This document shows, piece after piece, positions 1 through 11,858 of a DNA stretch of 64,000 nucleotides. The stretch covers positions 124,001 through 188,000 of the forward strand of contig JASANH010000863.1 in the NCBI GenBank assembly GCA_030248295.1, in the 5' to 3' direction. A program made the translations under genes and the position numbers. The notes beneath the pieces were generated by a model that saw nothing but the letters and a program-made list of their open reading frames with translations, was not told the origin of the DNA and made no database searches. Positions within the stretch are counted from its first letter, which is position 1. Each line of letters starts with the position of its first letter. The DNA comes from Mesodorylaimus sp. YZB2_4. Taxonomy: Eukaryota > Nematoda > Enoplea > Dorylaimida > Dorylaimidae.

Positions 1-2790
1 GATATCATAAAATATAAACCAGTGCACTCACAACTGCAGAGCAAAAATATTCCACCACCCAAATTGACACTCACTTTTTGGGAACATAGAGTAAGTGTAT
101 GGCCTGACCCAGCAACACTCGTTTTTTCTTTTTCAAGTCTGCCCCCCATTGTTGAAATTTTCACCTTTTGGAATTGACTGTCTAGACTTGTTGCAGCAGT
201 TGCGACAATAAACATGCCTCGTCGTACAAACTGGAAATAATGGTTCCGACATGCAGTTACGAAAATGTGTCATTTATTCCCCCCCCCCCCCCACCCCTTC
301 CAATACAATATGAAAAAAATGGTGGACGGAAGAAATCGACAAAGTGCAGATGTAAGGAAAAATGGAAAAATAAATTTGCACTTCAAAAATAGAAAAAGTG
401 GAAAGAAACATAATTTTTGATGATGGGGCAATGAAAAAAGCATACCTACAGAGATCGAAAATAGAAAAAGCTATCAACTCGCGGGATGAGTCTTCCCTTA
501 CCTGGCGAGACGATAGAGAAAGTTTCAATTGAAAACACCACGTCGTTATCTGAAAGATAGTTTGAAGGGTGACTGAGTCACAAGCGACTTTTACAAGTTT
601 TCTGATCCTTTTTATGGCAGCAGCTTTTATAAGACCGGTTGAGTCAGTACGCTCACGTCCGTTTCGAATAAATGCAGTGTAGCGGCAGCGTCACGCGCAC
701 GATGACACGGCCTCTTGGGCGAAGCTTATTTCGTTAGCACGGTTATGACGTCGTGGCCGGGAAAAGGGGGCATACGCTAGGAGGAGGTAACCCAACTGCG
801 TTGTACATATAAGGGCATTGCGCATGTTTCTCAGTTTGTCACCAATGGCAACCTTCAACAAGCCCACTTATCGATTTTCTGGCATGTCGTGGAGTCGGAA
901 GTGTGCACTTCGGACCTTTCCAGGACGAAAATGTCGTTCGTTTTCTTCATTTATTTCGTCGCCCAAATGTGGCATTGTAGTCGGTACTGCAACATGTCTC
1001 CCTGGCGGCAGGCATGTTTTTTTCGAAGGTGAGGCTCCCTGGATTGGGGACCAAAATTTGTCTGCATTAGTTTCGTAAACAGTGAAGCTTGTAAAGATCC
1101 TTGCAGATGAAATTGAGGTCAGCCACTCACGATTTCTAGGACTGCAAATTTGCCGACTTCGATTTTGCAACTTGCATCATTTTGTCGTCAGTGTACGACG
1201 CTCCTTGCAAGGCGACCCTCATCGTCAGGTTTTCTCAGTTTTCCTGAAAGTAATCGAAAGAAATTTTGAACATGCGGGAGCTACAGCAGCGTTTGAATTT
1301 GTACGTCCAATACAAATTACTGAAATGTATCACGAAAAACTTTTTATATTGACCTGATCAGTGGGATCGAATACAGGGCGCAATCAAATTTCGCATGACG
1401 CTTTATTCTATGATAGGTGTGGGCATATAATCTGCACTTATCAGTGCAATCTGGTTCAGGAGCCAATCTGTCTCTCCAGAGTCTGGGCCAGACATGTGCT
1501 CGATAGTGAGTTCGAGATTGAGTCGCCGGTTTGGTTTGTTGGCATTTAATCCTGAAGAAGACTCGGACCCTCAGAACCTCGCACACCGCTGGCGCGTGAG
1601 GCTGCTTCGCCAGTTGTGAGTGAAGTTGGGAAATAAACTGCAGTACGCATGAGGAGTCGAGGACTGCTTTGCTATGGCTATTCCTAGCTCCTCCTTGGAT
1701 ATCAAATAAGGATATCAAGCAAAAACTTGCCACTACATATAACGCTTGTATTTATACATCAGCATCACGAGAGAGTAAGGTAGCAAAACACAGTTCATAA
1801 AAAAACTGATGTGAGCTGCCCTTGTGTCCATGCTTGGTTATACGGAAGGTCTATAGTTCTGGTTGCCATGTTTTGATTTGGGCTTTGATGTGAATATTTT
1901 ACAATCAGTACTCATTCATGCAGAATTTACCAGATCTGGGAGTCCAAAATTATTGGGAAGTAGAGCATGCGAGGAATTTATGGCTCGAGTTAAGCTATTA
2001 GTTCTCTTTTCCAATGACTGGCACCACTTCGAAGATGGGCTGTCCATAAGCTAAAATTGTAACAAGAAAGCAAACTACCGTAAATGTTCGATGGATGTGA
2101 GGAGGCGATGGGTTTGTCGCATGCACCGGAGATAGCTCCAACGTTTCGACTTACAGCACTGACGAGAGGTGTAGAAAAAGGGAGGCGACAACGCCTCGGG
2201 TATGGTGCTTTACAGTAACCAAGAGAAAGGAGATTAACAGACCGTTCAGGTCAATAGAGGAAAACGCACACTCAGCATGAACGATACCAAATCACAAATC
2301 ACTTATCGTTAGAAGTGTAAAGTGCTTTATTTTCTGGCATCGTGCAGTAGGCTAGACGCCGCTTCCTCGTATCAATCGCGCACTTCGCGACAAGCACCCC
2401 ACGTGGAATGAATCACCTGTAGATAGGATTCTTAGTCTATCAGTTCAGCGCGCTCGAAACACCGACCTCCAGGTGTCAAACACCATTGTAAGTCAATCCC
2501 TCCCATAAATCAGTTTTTCGAAACAGTGCACCAACACAGGTTACTCACGGAAATCAGCAGGCTTCCTCTTCCATTAACCCCCCGCCCTGCCATAGCTTTA
2601 ATAGCAGCATACTGTGCTCGTTTTACCCTCAGTTTGCTTACTACATAACTACAAAACACAATACAATAAATGCACATGTGCGCAGCATAACGTTGCATTT
2701 TATCTCGATTCACAATATACAGTGCATCTGTATATAAAGTGCAGATTCGATGGAGCCTGGGAAAAAGTGATACCTTCACGACTACGGTAA
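1..2790. other. Intergenic, no gene supported
   Basis: No open frame here shows a domain, a signal peptide or a splice-consistent exon chain. A run of about 15 C sits near 280. One GTGTAAAGTG motif lies near 2315; the same word is clustered before the LAP gene. The stretch 2080-2480 has unique GC-richer sequence that could be a decayed repeat, but I cannot name it. Confidence 0.5.
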
Positions 2791-2794
2791 TACG

Positions 2795-3329
2795 CTAACC
2801 TCGTGCCTGTCCTGTACTCTTCGTACCGTTTCCCGAATTCATTGGCGTCACAGTTGCAGCCTTGACTCCACCTATGTTAAACAACTGCTTGATATTTTTG
2901 ATGATCATTCGACGAAAAGAGGGCAGTAAAGCGAACATAAGATAGAAATCCAACAGGACAGATAGTGCACGAAAACCGTCGACGGACGGTGCCAATAACT
3001 CACTAATGCAATCCACATCACCCCAGTCAAACATAATACACAGCCAACCATCAGCTATAAACAAATCAGCACCAGCCCATCTTTTTTCAAAAAAAAATAA
3101 AAAAAAAACCAAAAAAAAAAACATTTTTTTCCCCCCCCCCCCTCCCCCTCCTTCCTCCTAAAAAATTTTTCCCCCCCCCTCTCTCCTTTTTTCATCAACA
3201 AAAAAAAAAACACACCACTCCCCCCCCCAGCAAAAAAGCGAAGAACAAATCAAGAGGGGGGCGCCCACCACAAATAATACAACGGCCCCTCCTCTCTTTT
3301 TTCTTAAATTTTTTTCTTCCCCCCCAACC

Positions 3330-3385
<56 letters not shown>

Positions 3386-3857
3386 AGAGACAACACATTC
3401 TTTTTTTTTACGATTTTTGACTTTTCTATATGCCAGTGGTTTGGCCAGTGCGTAAATGCGATCGATTGTCGTGCAAAAAGCCAGAAATACTGAGCAGAAC
3501 ATGGCCCCCATTTGTAAGGTGTTGGAAAAGTGGGCGTCTACGAACATGCAAGCGTGGCAGTTCATGAACCACATCACCCCATCGACCCAGTCCGCACAGG
3601 AGATAGCGCGTGGCGATGTAAAATGAGAATGCGATGGCTTCGAATGCTTCTACGCCAGCTACGAAGATTTGAAACATGTACGCCGATTCAGTCTTGGATT
3701 GGACGTAAAATGCCAGAATACTGACCAGATGACCAGCTGAGGCCAACACGAAGAAGCACGGGAACAAACCTCAGTAGACGCCCACGGTCACCCTCGTGCC
3801 CCAAGCGATTGTTGAATCGCTGAAGCTGCAATTGTCGAACAATGGACTCATCAACAT
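2795..3857 (-). pseudogene. Seven-helix receptor, broken copy
   Basis: Reading from an ATG at 3857 on the minus strand there is a short N-terminus with DNCSFSDST (possible glycosylation), then a first helix containing LASAGHLVSILAF after an in-frame TGA near 3773. The segment YVQSKTESAYMFQIFVAGVE and a second helix follow. A one-base frame change near 3590-3605 leads to the third helix, which ends CTTIDRIYALAKPLAYRKV, a DRY-like DRI motif. Helices 4-6 are missing where the homopolymer block lies. The end of helix 7 and helix 8 (LSVLLDFYLMFALLPSFRR) reappear at 2830-2960, with a stop at 2795. It is the same family as the wreck at 36.9-38.0 kb: both share YxQSKxExAY and a DR(I/L)xA motif. The stop and frameshift suggest a pseudogene, but sequence errors near the bad block could account for part of the damage. 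Confidence 0.7.
3095..3415. other. Homopolymer block, probable assembly artefact
   Basis: This block is long runs of A, C and T, including about 50 A near 3330-3383 and C runs of 8-13, with almost no ordinary sequence between them. It falls exactly where the receptor gene should encode helices 4 to 6. Such a patch is more like a mis-filled gap or low-quality consensus than genomic DNA. Treat every reading frame through it as unreliable. Confidence 0.7.
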
Positions 3858-4563
3858 GGCGATTGGATTCGCTGGAAAAGTTAATACATTTGTTAGTGGA
3901 GAAACCATCGCAGCCAGACCAGATCACTGTCACTAAAGCCAGCAGTCGCAGTCATCACTGTCATCCGCTAATGAGCAAATGTTTCCCTGCCAAAATTTAT
4001 CGTGCTGCTTGTGGTGGCTGCAAATCAAACCTCAAAACTCCCACTTTTTCTACTGAGAAGCTGAGACGCTGGCTTTTAGAAAACTGACAAGCTGGCATAA
4101 AAATTTCATTTACTTGGGTTAATTTAATTTTTTGGAATTCAAGGCTGCATGGCAAAACTGGTGAGCTGTTCGCTGTCCATTGCATTCGGCTGATTTTTTC
4201 CAGGTCCTTCACCGTAATTTCCAATTCATTTACATGTATAAATCGATGGGTTCCATTTTTGAGCCTTTCTTTTTGGAAATTATGAAGCTAACGATAAAAA
4301 GTTATAAAAAAATGTTTCTACCTAGCAAACGGTAGGCTAATAATTAGAAGTTCATCGCTTACGGAGCCCTTTTTGGGTGAAATTCAAGCTACAGTATCAA
4401 ACTTCTCTGGGCATCAGCGCGCGCGCTCTAGCAGAAAAGTTCCCAAAATAAAAGAAGTTTTCACTCTCAGGACAATTATATTCGAGGTCTTCGTTCTCTC
4501 TCTAATGAGTTCCACGGCGACATGCTACAGGTAATAAGGATAGCTAGTTTCGGATGGTGGCAG

Positions 4564-4613
4564 CCGCAGTGGCGCAGCGGTTCGGCATTCGTCCGTCCGT
4601 GTTGCTTGGGAGG
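4564..4613 (+). repeat. SINE-like head, truncated copy
   Basis: The sequence GCCGCAGTGGCGCAGCGGTT followed by CGGCATTCG matches the start of the copy at 46421 nearly base for base. It is cut off at about 4613 by a different dispersed repeat. The GTGGNNCAGNGGTT core resembles a tRNA A box. Confidence 0.6.
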
Positions 4614-4757
4614 TGCTTTATTTTTCTTTGGACAAAGACTCTAAATTTTTTGATAGCGTTGACATTTTTCTCAAACCATGGCACTGGAAAAGCTTTTTGT
4701 CTGGCTCTTGTCTTGGTTTTTTATTCATGATTTCGTATTCATGCACTTACAGTACAA
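4614..4757 (+). repeat. Dispersed repeat R1, copy 1
   Basis: The stretch around AAATTTTTTGATAGC, a near-shared CAAACCATGGCA and an AAAAGCTTTT core is repeated at 55655-55800. It sits between two SINE-like heads, so it probably inserted into an older SINE-like copy or sits beside a tandem pair. The open frames through the two copies do not match each other, so I do not call a gene. Confidence 0.65.
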
Positions 4758-5140
4758 GCTGGCAGCCGCAGCGGTCGCAGTGTTGCAGCATTTGGACCAA
4801 GCGGCTCCGTATTGCTTGGGAGCGAGTGGCTGGACTCGTCCCGGGTTCAATCCCGGTGATGGAGGTCGGTTTGCGAACCATAAACTCTCGCTGACCTTGC
4901 ACGCCAGGCCGTGGGTGACTCACCCTGTACCCAAGAGGTGCTCCTAGTGGAGAGACGTAAGCCAAATGGGGAGACAGTTTCGGCTGTCCAACATCGGCAG
5001 GCCTCAAACCCCACCCTCCTCCATCGTCTAGTCCAGTGCCCTCGTGTAAAGGTGCTCCCAATGGAGACACCGCTGTGTGTGCTGGTCCCCGCACAGCCTT
5101 CCGGACAAGGTTTGACTGCTGGCCGGCTACAGGCAAAGCG
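4758..5140 (+). mobile_element. tRNA-derived SINE-like element, copy 1
   Basis: It begins GGCAGCCGCAGCGGTCGCAG and then carries a B-box-like segment, GGGTTCAATCCCGG, near 4843-4856, as expected for a tRNA-derived RNA polymerase III promoter. The body includes GACCTTGCACGCCAGGC. The tail ends TTGACTGCTGGCCGGCTACA near 5131. The same tail appears in reverse at 62058-62160, and the same head and middle at 46421-46600. No coding capacity is apparent. Confidence 0.7.
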
Positions 5141-5380
5141 AGCTTTAGCCAGAAAAATTTTTAACAAAGGTTTTGAAAGAACCTGGAACTTAAACCAAGC
5201 GCTTTCTTCGTTCAGTAACTGGGGGGGGCTTATATTTTCGAGCTGGTCTATACAAAACTCCAGAGCTAATACTTTAGGGGCAGCTAAGGACTCGAGACTC
5301 GAGTCTGTTAAAGACTCTTGGAATTAAGTTGAAATTGAGAGGTCTGTGTAGGGACATTTCAAAAGGAGCAAGCACTGGCT

Positions 5381-5455
5381 GGCTTCACTGGCTTCTCACT
5401 TTAACTGCCTAGAACCTAAAAATCACGTGATTTTACAATTGGCGCGAAATCCCAA
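5381..5455 (+). repeat. Duplicate of the ZP gene exon 3 splice junction
   Basis: About 75 bases here resemble 6608-6682, which spans the 5' edge of exon 3 and the end of intron 2 of the ZP gene, including CTTCACTGGCTTC, AGAACCTAAA and ATTGGCGCGAAATCC. It lies downstream of that gene's stop. It looks like a decayed duplicate of the acceptor region, not an exon. Confidence 0.65.
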
Positions 5456-5830
5456 TTGCTCGAAAATGCCCAACTCTCTGCACGTATCTGCACCCTCGGA
5501 ATTACAGTAAAATACTCATGAGCATTTTCATGCTGCTTGCGATGCTAATATGTGTATATGATAATCACACTGGGGCAGAGAGGTTTCCGTGCAAAGGTGT
5601 GCTTATGATTCCAACCAGCACATTGGTTCCTGTCAGTCAGACTGTCAAGAATCTCTGGCTGTGCAGGAACATCTCTGCCACTAGCTTACTGGCAATCCGC
5701 TGCCTGGTTCAGAGATGTTCATGATCAGAAATAAGCACATGCAAAGTCTTATTTGTACAACAAGCAACAACACCATCCCAATTACATTATTGCACATCTA
5801 TCAGCGAAGCCATGCCCTACTATCACCGAA

Positions 5831-7520
5831 TCAAGGCGCAGTACTGTAACCGTACACCGTTTCTGCAGGTGGTGGAGGCGGGTAGAAGACGGGTTCTTTC
5901 CTCTTCCTCCTCTTCAATATGGCAACTGATACGATGACAGTTACTAGACAGACGAGCACGGTGGTTGTGACAACGGCAGTGAAAGCTGCCGATGTCATGC
6001 ACACACTGTCGTCATACTTGCCACTGATGGGCCGAGATGAGTAGAAATTTCCGTCATTATTATCGATCCTAACAATACGGCCTTGAGCAATGCGGCTTCG
6101 CTGCTGATTATTCCTGATCGAATATGTCCGCCAGTTAGGTGGTGATGGAAGAAGAGGAGTGGACTGCTCGACAGTGTCGTCGATTTCGAATACAGTTATC
6201 GGGTCGGTGGCCACGTCCATGGTTGGTCGCTCACTCAACGCTGCGACTCTGTCATCGTCGTACTGCACATCCCTTCTCTTACGACCTTTTTCTGGCGCCT
6301 TGCAAGTCGGTCGATTGCACGCTGCTCCGTCTTTCAATAGGATGCTTATCTGGCACTGGAAAAAGAGTTGGGGTCGATCCGCGTACTTGAAGACTTGCGC
6401 TTCGCGTCCAGCCTGCAAATCAGTGGGATAATCCAAGTTTTGCAGCAGATATCGATCCTGAGCGCAGCCATTCTCGTCCAGAAGGATTGCACGGTTGGAA
6501 CCACGACCATCGTCAACGAAACAAGAATGGATGAGAACGCAGAAGATGTCTGTGGTTTGCGTATCGCAGGTCCACTTGTGATAAACTGTGTCTCCGATGT
6601 TTGCAAATTTCACTGGCTTCCCACTTGGACTGTCGAGAACCTAAAGATCACGCGGTTTTACTATTGGCGCGAAATCCAAATTGATAAAAATGTTTGACTT
6701 ACCTCATACCTGCATACGGGCATGGGCAAGTTACTGGTTACCAGGCCAGTGGTCAAATCACTGACCCCCAAGTCGGCGCTGACTGTTTTATCAGCAGCCA
6801 TGTAGAAGCAGCGAATTTCATAGGCGCGGTCGATTTTGGTCAAAAAGAGAGGGTGGAATGTTATGACGACCACTGTGGAGACTGAGATGCCAACCGGGTT
6901 GATCGACCTGAAAGACGCAGCGATAAGGTCGGAAAGTGGCTGACATTTGCTGGAGGCAGCGCATAGAGCGGTAGGCTGCACATTCGGCTGTCCCCCTGGT
7001 AACATCGGATATAAGTAGCCCCCCCTTGTGATACCGAGCATGGCGTAGTCTTCACTTCGTACATTCACTTCTTGTGATTCTGATGGTCGTCAGTATGTAC
7101 CCCGTCGTGCCCCTCCCTGTTTCTTGGCCCACCTTGCTCTCAGCAACTGCCGTTGGTCCTGCACTTGACCAGCCCGTGAATAATGGTGGACCCCAGAGCA
7201 GCAAAGGGCGTGACCTACCTTTTTCTGCTGACTCCACACCTGGCGAATGGCACAATAATGCCGAAGGACTTCATGTTCGTGCTGTTATGATTGGCAGCAT
7301 CGTCGGCACTCACTCTGCATCCAGCCTCGTCGACGTGGCCTTTGATGTAGACTTTACCTTCGAATGGATTCTTCGTATTGAAGTTGACATTGATCGAATC
7401 AGCAGCACATTCGATATCGGGCTCGTTGATCACGCCATTGTCTATGATATCGATCGCACCATAAGACAAGGAAAATATGAGGAGTAGAGAGAAAGTGAAG
7501 ACGAACGATTTCACTAACAT
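5831..7520 (-). CDS. Cuticlin-like zona pellucida (ZP) domain membrane protein
   Basis: Three exons on the minus strand (7520-7219, 6907-6703, 6640-5831) join in phase to give 438 residues. ATG at 7520 starts a signal peptide (residues 1-21, rich in L, F, S). The ZP region follows with DNGVINEPDIEC and the NPFEGKVYIKG block typical of cuticlins, then SINPVG..STVVVITFHP, DKTVSADLGVSDLTTG, MPVCRYE and the C-terminal half with GDTVYHKWTC, HSCFVDDG and DENGC. A furin-type RKRR lies at residues 289-292, then an acidic linker, a transmembrane helix at about 386-411 and a short basic, proline-rich tail. Known members are secreted or shed by cleavage at the RKRR-type site and polymerise in the cuticle matrix or on apical membranes. 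Donors are GTAGGT and GTAAGT; acceptors are TTTCAG and CTTTAG. All elements of the family are present and there is no damage. Confidence 0.94.
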
Positions 7521-7572
7521 TCTCTTTGGCCGCTACGGTTCGACTCGAATGGTTTGTTATGCAATACTCGAT

Positions 7573-7583
7573 CCTTTTATACG
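7573..7583 (-). promoter_or_regulatory. TATA box of the ZP gene
   Basis: On the minus strand the sequence reads CGTATAAAAGG about 53-63 bases before the ZP gene ATG at 7520. This spacing allows a start of transcription near 7545 and a short leader. No other TATA-like match of this quality lies nearby. Confidence 0.55.
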
Positions 7584-8022
7584 TCCTATCTTGGCGTGTT
7601 AATTGCGCAGATACGCCCCGAGTCACTGGTTCCGCCCTGAAACACACTCTAGGCATCATCGCAATCTCGTATTGTCTCGATGCAAAGAAACAGTTTGAGA
7701 AGACATCCAAGTTCTGTCACGCCGTTTGACCCGTACTCGTTACGAGTCCCCGCGCCGAAGGATTAGGGTCAATCGTTGCATACGTTATGGGCTGACCAAT
7801 TTTGGGAAAACGGTACGAGGATTAGAACAATTGCATTCGAGACCTAAAAATTTCACTTTCGTCGCAAGGATTACAGAAAGAAATAGTGGAGAGAAATTAG
7901 TGGAAACTGGGGTGTCCTTATTGGTTACATGGCCCCAGGCATTTGCGGGAGAAAACGTGTCTGACACTATTCGAAGAGAAAATGTGGTCGGCAACGATGA
8001 TAGACTTGTTTTGAATGATTCT

Positions 8023-8331
8023 ATGAAGGCGAGGGCGAGGTCGAAGACGAACAAGTATTTTTTCGTTGCTGAGGAGCCCTGTCTCCTGCTCGCAACTTTG
8101 CTTGAAATGCTTTTGGTGATAACCACCATGGACAGCAGTCAGGCATATGATCTTCGGTTGCCTTTTGAAAAACCAGAGCTAATTTTAAAACGCGATACAA
8201 TATTTATACGACACCATCAGCAACACCGCCAAAATGCAAACTGGCTTATTACCACCAATCCAAGGCAGACACGACAAGAAAATAGTCAAATACAAAATCG
8301 AGCTAATTTTAACCCAAACCAAAACCTGTAA
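8023..8331 (+). CDS. Possible small protein, uncertain
   Basis: An ATG at 8023 opens a frame of 102 codons (the frame is open back to 7726 without an ATG). It begins MKARARSKTNKYF, has a hydrophobic stretch CLLLATLLEMLLVITT, and ends in a polar, Asn/Gln-rich tail (NRANFNPNQNL). It lies head-to-head with the ZP gene. I recognise no family. A decaying minus-strand frame overlaps it, and the region may simply be non-coding; a signal-anchor or preprohormone reading is only a guess. Confidence 0.2.
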   Translation: MKARARSKTNKYFFVAEEPCLLLATLLEMLLVITTMDSSQAYDLRLPFEKPELILKRDTIFIRHHQQHRQNANWLITTNPRQTRQENSQIQNRANFNPNQNL

Positions 8332-8755
8332 AGTTAAAAAATTAAAGAGTGAATATCAAGGTTTCGGATGAGTTAAGTTAACGCAAGTAAAGTTTAAAAA
8401 AACCAGCCTTTTGAGTCATTTTACTTGCCTTGAAAAAACTTACTCACGTTAGTCGGAGCTAGGATATATTTTTTCGAGCTCATAGGTGTGACTGCAAGTT
8501 GTGAGTCCATCTCATTCTGGTTGTTGAACACAAAGGCAGAATTAATCAGTTAGCGCTAGAGAGTATTGGGGTTGTTAACACATTACAACTGGAACAGTTC
8601 CCGGTCACTGGCAGATCTAACAGGATTATCATAGCCCTCTTTTCTATTGACCATGCATGCAGTATACTGAACTTATAAATGTTGGCTGGCATCCCGAAGC
8701 ATTTAAAACCTGACTGCACTGACGTTAGAAGCCAAGTTGATTAAAGGCAATCTGA

Positions 8756-11000
8756 ATGCCAGGCGTCACGGCCGGATCGGATCGGATCGGATCTGACCCT
8801 CCAGTCCGATCCGACATTCTATGGTCTCTGCAATAATCATTGGGCAAACAACGAACTACCGCGCAATTTTCCTCCACTCACTCTAAGTGTAATGAATGAG
8901 ATGAGATCGATATTCTGCATTCATGTTCCTTTTTTCCTGCTCTAATTAGAGTTACAAGTCATCGTCTCATTATTATTATGTGAGACCAGAGGGACCATGA
9001 ATGATTCACACACAAGGGTGCATCGCCAACCGTCAAGTCGAACTTCACAAAACAGAAAATTGCAATTTTATTGATTGTTCCCGGGTGCAAAAGAAAGCTT
9101 TCTGCAAGATATCAGAGACGTCTGCCCAACTGACCAGCGAAGGCGATGGCGTAGAGCCCTAAAAAATTTTTGAATTCTTGATAATAAGGAATCCGATCGT
9201 TGAGACAAACACGCGAAGCTCTTTCAAAACTCGCTTTTGGGGTTTGGGCTTCGATTTTGAGTTTCCAACACTCAGGTTTCGGTTTTCTCTCTCAAAAAAC
9301 CCAAAAAATCCAGAAGAATTTTTATTCCTGAATATTAGGCGCTGACCTGCTGACCAGTTGGCCAGACGCCCCCAATATTTTTCCGAGAGCTTTTTTTCAC
9401 ACCTAGAAACAAATTGCAATTTCTAGTTTTGTTACTGTTCGAAGCAACCGTTTGCAAAATTTCCTTTTCAAGTTTTGCAAATATTTGGAGTTGAACGACA
9501 GAAATATTAGTGAGGAGTGGAATCGAAGTGAAAATCTCCGTTTCAAAAAAAAAATCGAAGTGGTGGCCACAGTCATATAAGCAGCATGGATCTTCTGCAC
9601 ATTATCAGCTTGTGTATAGTAAATCCATGATGAGCAGCGTGGCAAAGCCTTGAGAGGGGCGCTGCTTATTCCATGGGCAATGTGATAATTTCTAAAAAAA
9701 TCTGTTATCAGACCCCCGCAAAGTTAGCCCAGTCACTGTACTCTGAGTAAATGCAGAGCGAGACTAGGTTGGCTGGGCTCCCTCGACGGATGCATTACAC
9801 TTTTGTAAAATCGATTCGTGAGGTCATGAGGTCGATTTCCTGGCGGACTTTATCCTTTCTGTTTTACACCGAAGGCTCGCATGAACATCCTTATTCGTAC
9901 TTTGGAGGAAAGCAATGGGACCCTCTGTTGCATTGAAAAGTGGCAAACAGTGATGACTTGTTGCAGTAAGGTCGCAGCTGTCATAGGAGGGTATGAGTAT
10001 TTCATGTTTAGCCTAGCTAGCGACACTACAACAGAAAGTTTAGCTTGGAGCCAGCTTGCTAATAGCATCGTTTTAGGCGACCAACGTACTGCAATAGAAC
10101 TCAAGACTTCAGCCTGTTTGCCATCTCTTAATTGCCTGAATGAAGTAGCTGAGGCAGGGAATGCCCTGCTGCACTTTTTATCACTGGGGGTTCTCTTTGA
10201 TCACAATTTATTTACAAACGCCGCCGAGGGAGCCCAGCCAACCTAGTCTCGCCCTGCATTTACTCAGAGTGCAGTTGCTGGGCTAACTTTGTGGGTGTCT
10301 GATAACAGATTTTTTTAGAAATACCAATACTTTTTCGCACCTGTATTTTGGTTGAGAATTCAGAATACATACCTACAAGAAATTTGCCGTCTAGTCCCTT
10401 CTTAGCTGACGGTATTTATACCTGGTGGTATACCTTTATACCGGTTTTTCATGCCTGCTGGTGGTATTTATGCTTAAAATCGAGTTCTTAGAGCATAAAA
10501 AATTGATTACCTCGAATCCTAAAATCATACCCTCAAAAGAATAACCCATGATATGAGAGCTTTCAGAAAAAGCAAACTTTTCATCTGTAGCTTCAGTGGT
10601 TATTGCAGTGGACTTGTCTTAAGTACTTCGTCGTCGTCTTCCGTCGTCATCTCTGGAACAGCAAAACGTGCATTTTAAATCTCGAGAACGGGTAAGCCAT
10701 TTCCAACAAAATTTTGCACGATCATTGGTCATGGCAAACATAGCTCAGCTCCAAAATTTTGTGCATTTTTGTTGATTTGTTGTCGAGTTATGAGCGATCA
10801 AAATTGTCCGCTTAACTTTGCTCGTGGCTGGGCTAAACAGGCAGCTACCGCGCCTGCTGATAAATACTCTGCGTTTATCATGCGCAGGAACCTTTGGAAA
10901 AAAGTTCATGCGTTATTAATTGTTTAAAAAATTTTAAGTGCCTTTTTCAATGGTCCGATCCGACACTCATCTGATCCGATCCAGTCGTGAGCCAGGCATG
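8756..11000. mobile_element. GGATCGGAT-ended inverted-repeat element, copy 1 with a nested insertion
   Basis: The left end reads ATGCCAGGCGTCACGGCCGG followed by four GGATC units. The right end, reversed, reads CATGCCTGGCTCACGACTGG followed by ATCGGATCAGAT, so the ends are imperfect inverted repeats. The interior shares long stretches with 56595-57484: the GTTACAAGTCATC part, the internal inverted pair around CCAACTGACCAGCG, and GAGAGGGGCGCTGCTT. A second element (9688-10322) is inserted inside it. There is no coding capacity, so this is a non-autonomous DNA element. Confidence 0.75.
9688..10322. mobile_element. Non-autonomous DNA element with about 105 bp inverted repeats (copy 1)
   Basis: The left end ATTTCTAAAAAAATCTGTTA and the reversed right end are the same, and similarity continues for about 105 bases including GCGAGACTAGGTTGGCTGGG. 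A second copy lies at 59292-59905. The interior has overlapping short frames on both strands in both copies, but these disagree in length and stop positions, so I treat them as chance. It sits inside the larger element at 8756-11000. Confidence 0.85.
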
Positions 11001-11858
11001 TCATGTGGTATCCCATCAAATATGTTCCCGGACATACATTAATGTCCCCGTTCAGTATATCCTGTAATATCCCTGTGACATGCAAATACGGCCTGATAAG
11101 TGTTCTATTGCTGCTGACTCACCTTGCATGGCCGGTTGAATTCTGATATTTGTCTGGCCAGCACAACAACGACGCAAAAGCTGCTATGAGTACAATGCTT
11201 TTGGTGAATTCTTTACCGAGAGAGCGCGCTAGCAACAAGGAAGAAGGCGTCGCAACAATGAAACTTGCAACTATAATCACGCTCTCCCACGAGTGCTCCT
11301 CCCAAAGCAAGTTGCGGATGATGCGGTTGAGACCTGGTTGCCTTTTCCATATCAATCAGTGCATATAAAGCAGCGACACCTTCCCCATAATGCAAGGGAG
11401 GAGCGATAGTTGGCGAAACTAACCCCATTGAGCGGAGCTCCACACAGGACCCCAGCAGAGCGCTATATAAAATTGGGGTGTTAAACTGTTGGCTCTCTTA
11501 GTGTGTGTCGTGCTTCAAACTCTGTCATCTGTGTGGAAATGTTGCTGCAGAATCATTTGCAAATTTATATTTTGAATCGATGACATTTTGCTCGGGGGAA
11601 CATTTTGTCGTAAAACCCACCCTGGATATTCCAGCCACTGTGTGCCGGTGCGTGTTTCTCGTTTGTGATGCAGGTATGTACAACAGTCGAGCCAAGTAGT
11701 GCACTTCGACCGAATATTTGCAACAAATTGCCTTTCTCACACACTTGGAATCAGCTTTACATATCGCCACGGTAAATGGTTAATTGCAAAAATTTGTTAC
11801 ATCTGTTTTACTTCCTTTTTATTGAATTAAACTTTCCGCCAAGTGACTCAAAAATATG
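11001..11858. other. Intergenic, no gene supported
   Basis: Short overlapping frames on both strands show no recognisable domain and no splice chain. Nothing else is seen. Confidence 0.5.

Noticed and set aside
3195..3577. Phe-rich reading frames through 3.2-3.4 kb
   Set aside because: They are made by homopolymer runs that look like assembly error.
9850..10246. Frames of 84 and 121 residues shared in part with the 59.5 kb copy
   Set aside because: They lie inside a non-autonomous inverted-repeat element, overlap on opposite strands, and differ in length and ends between copies.
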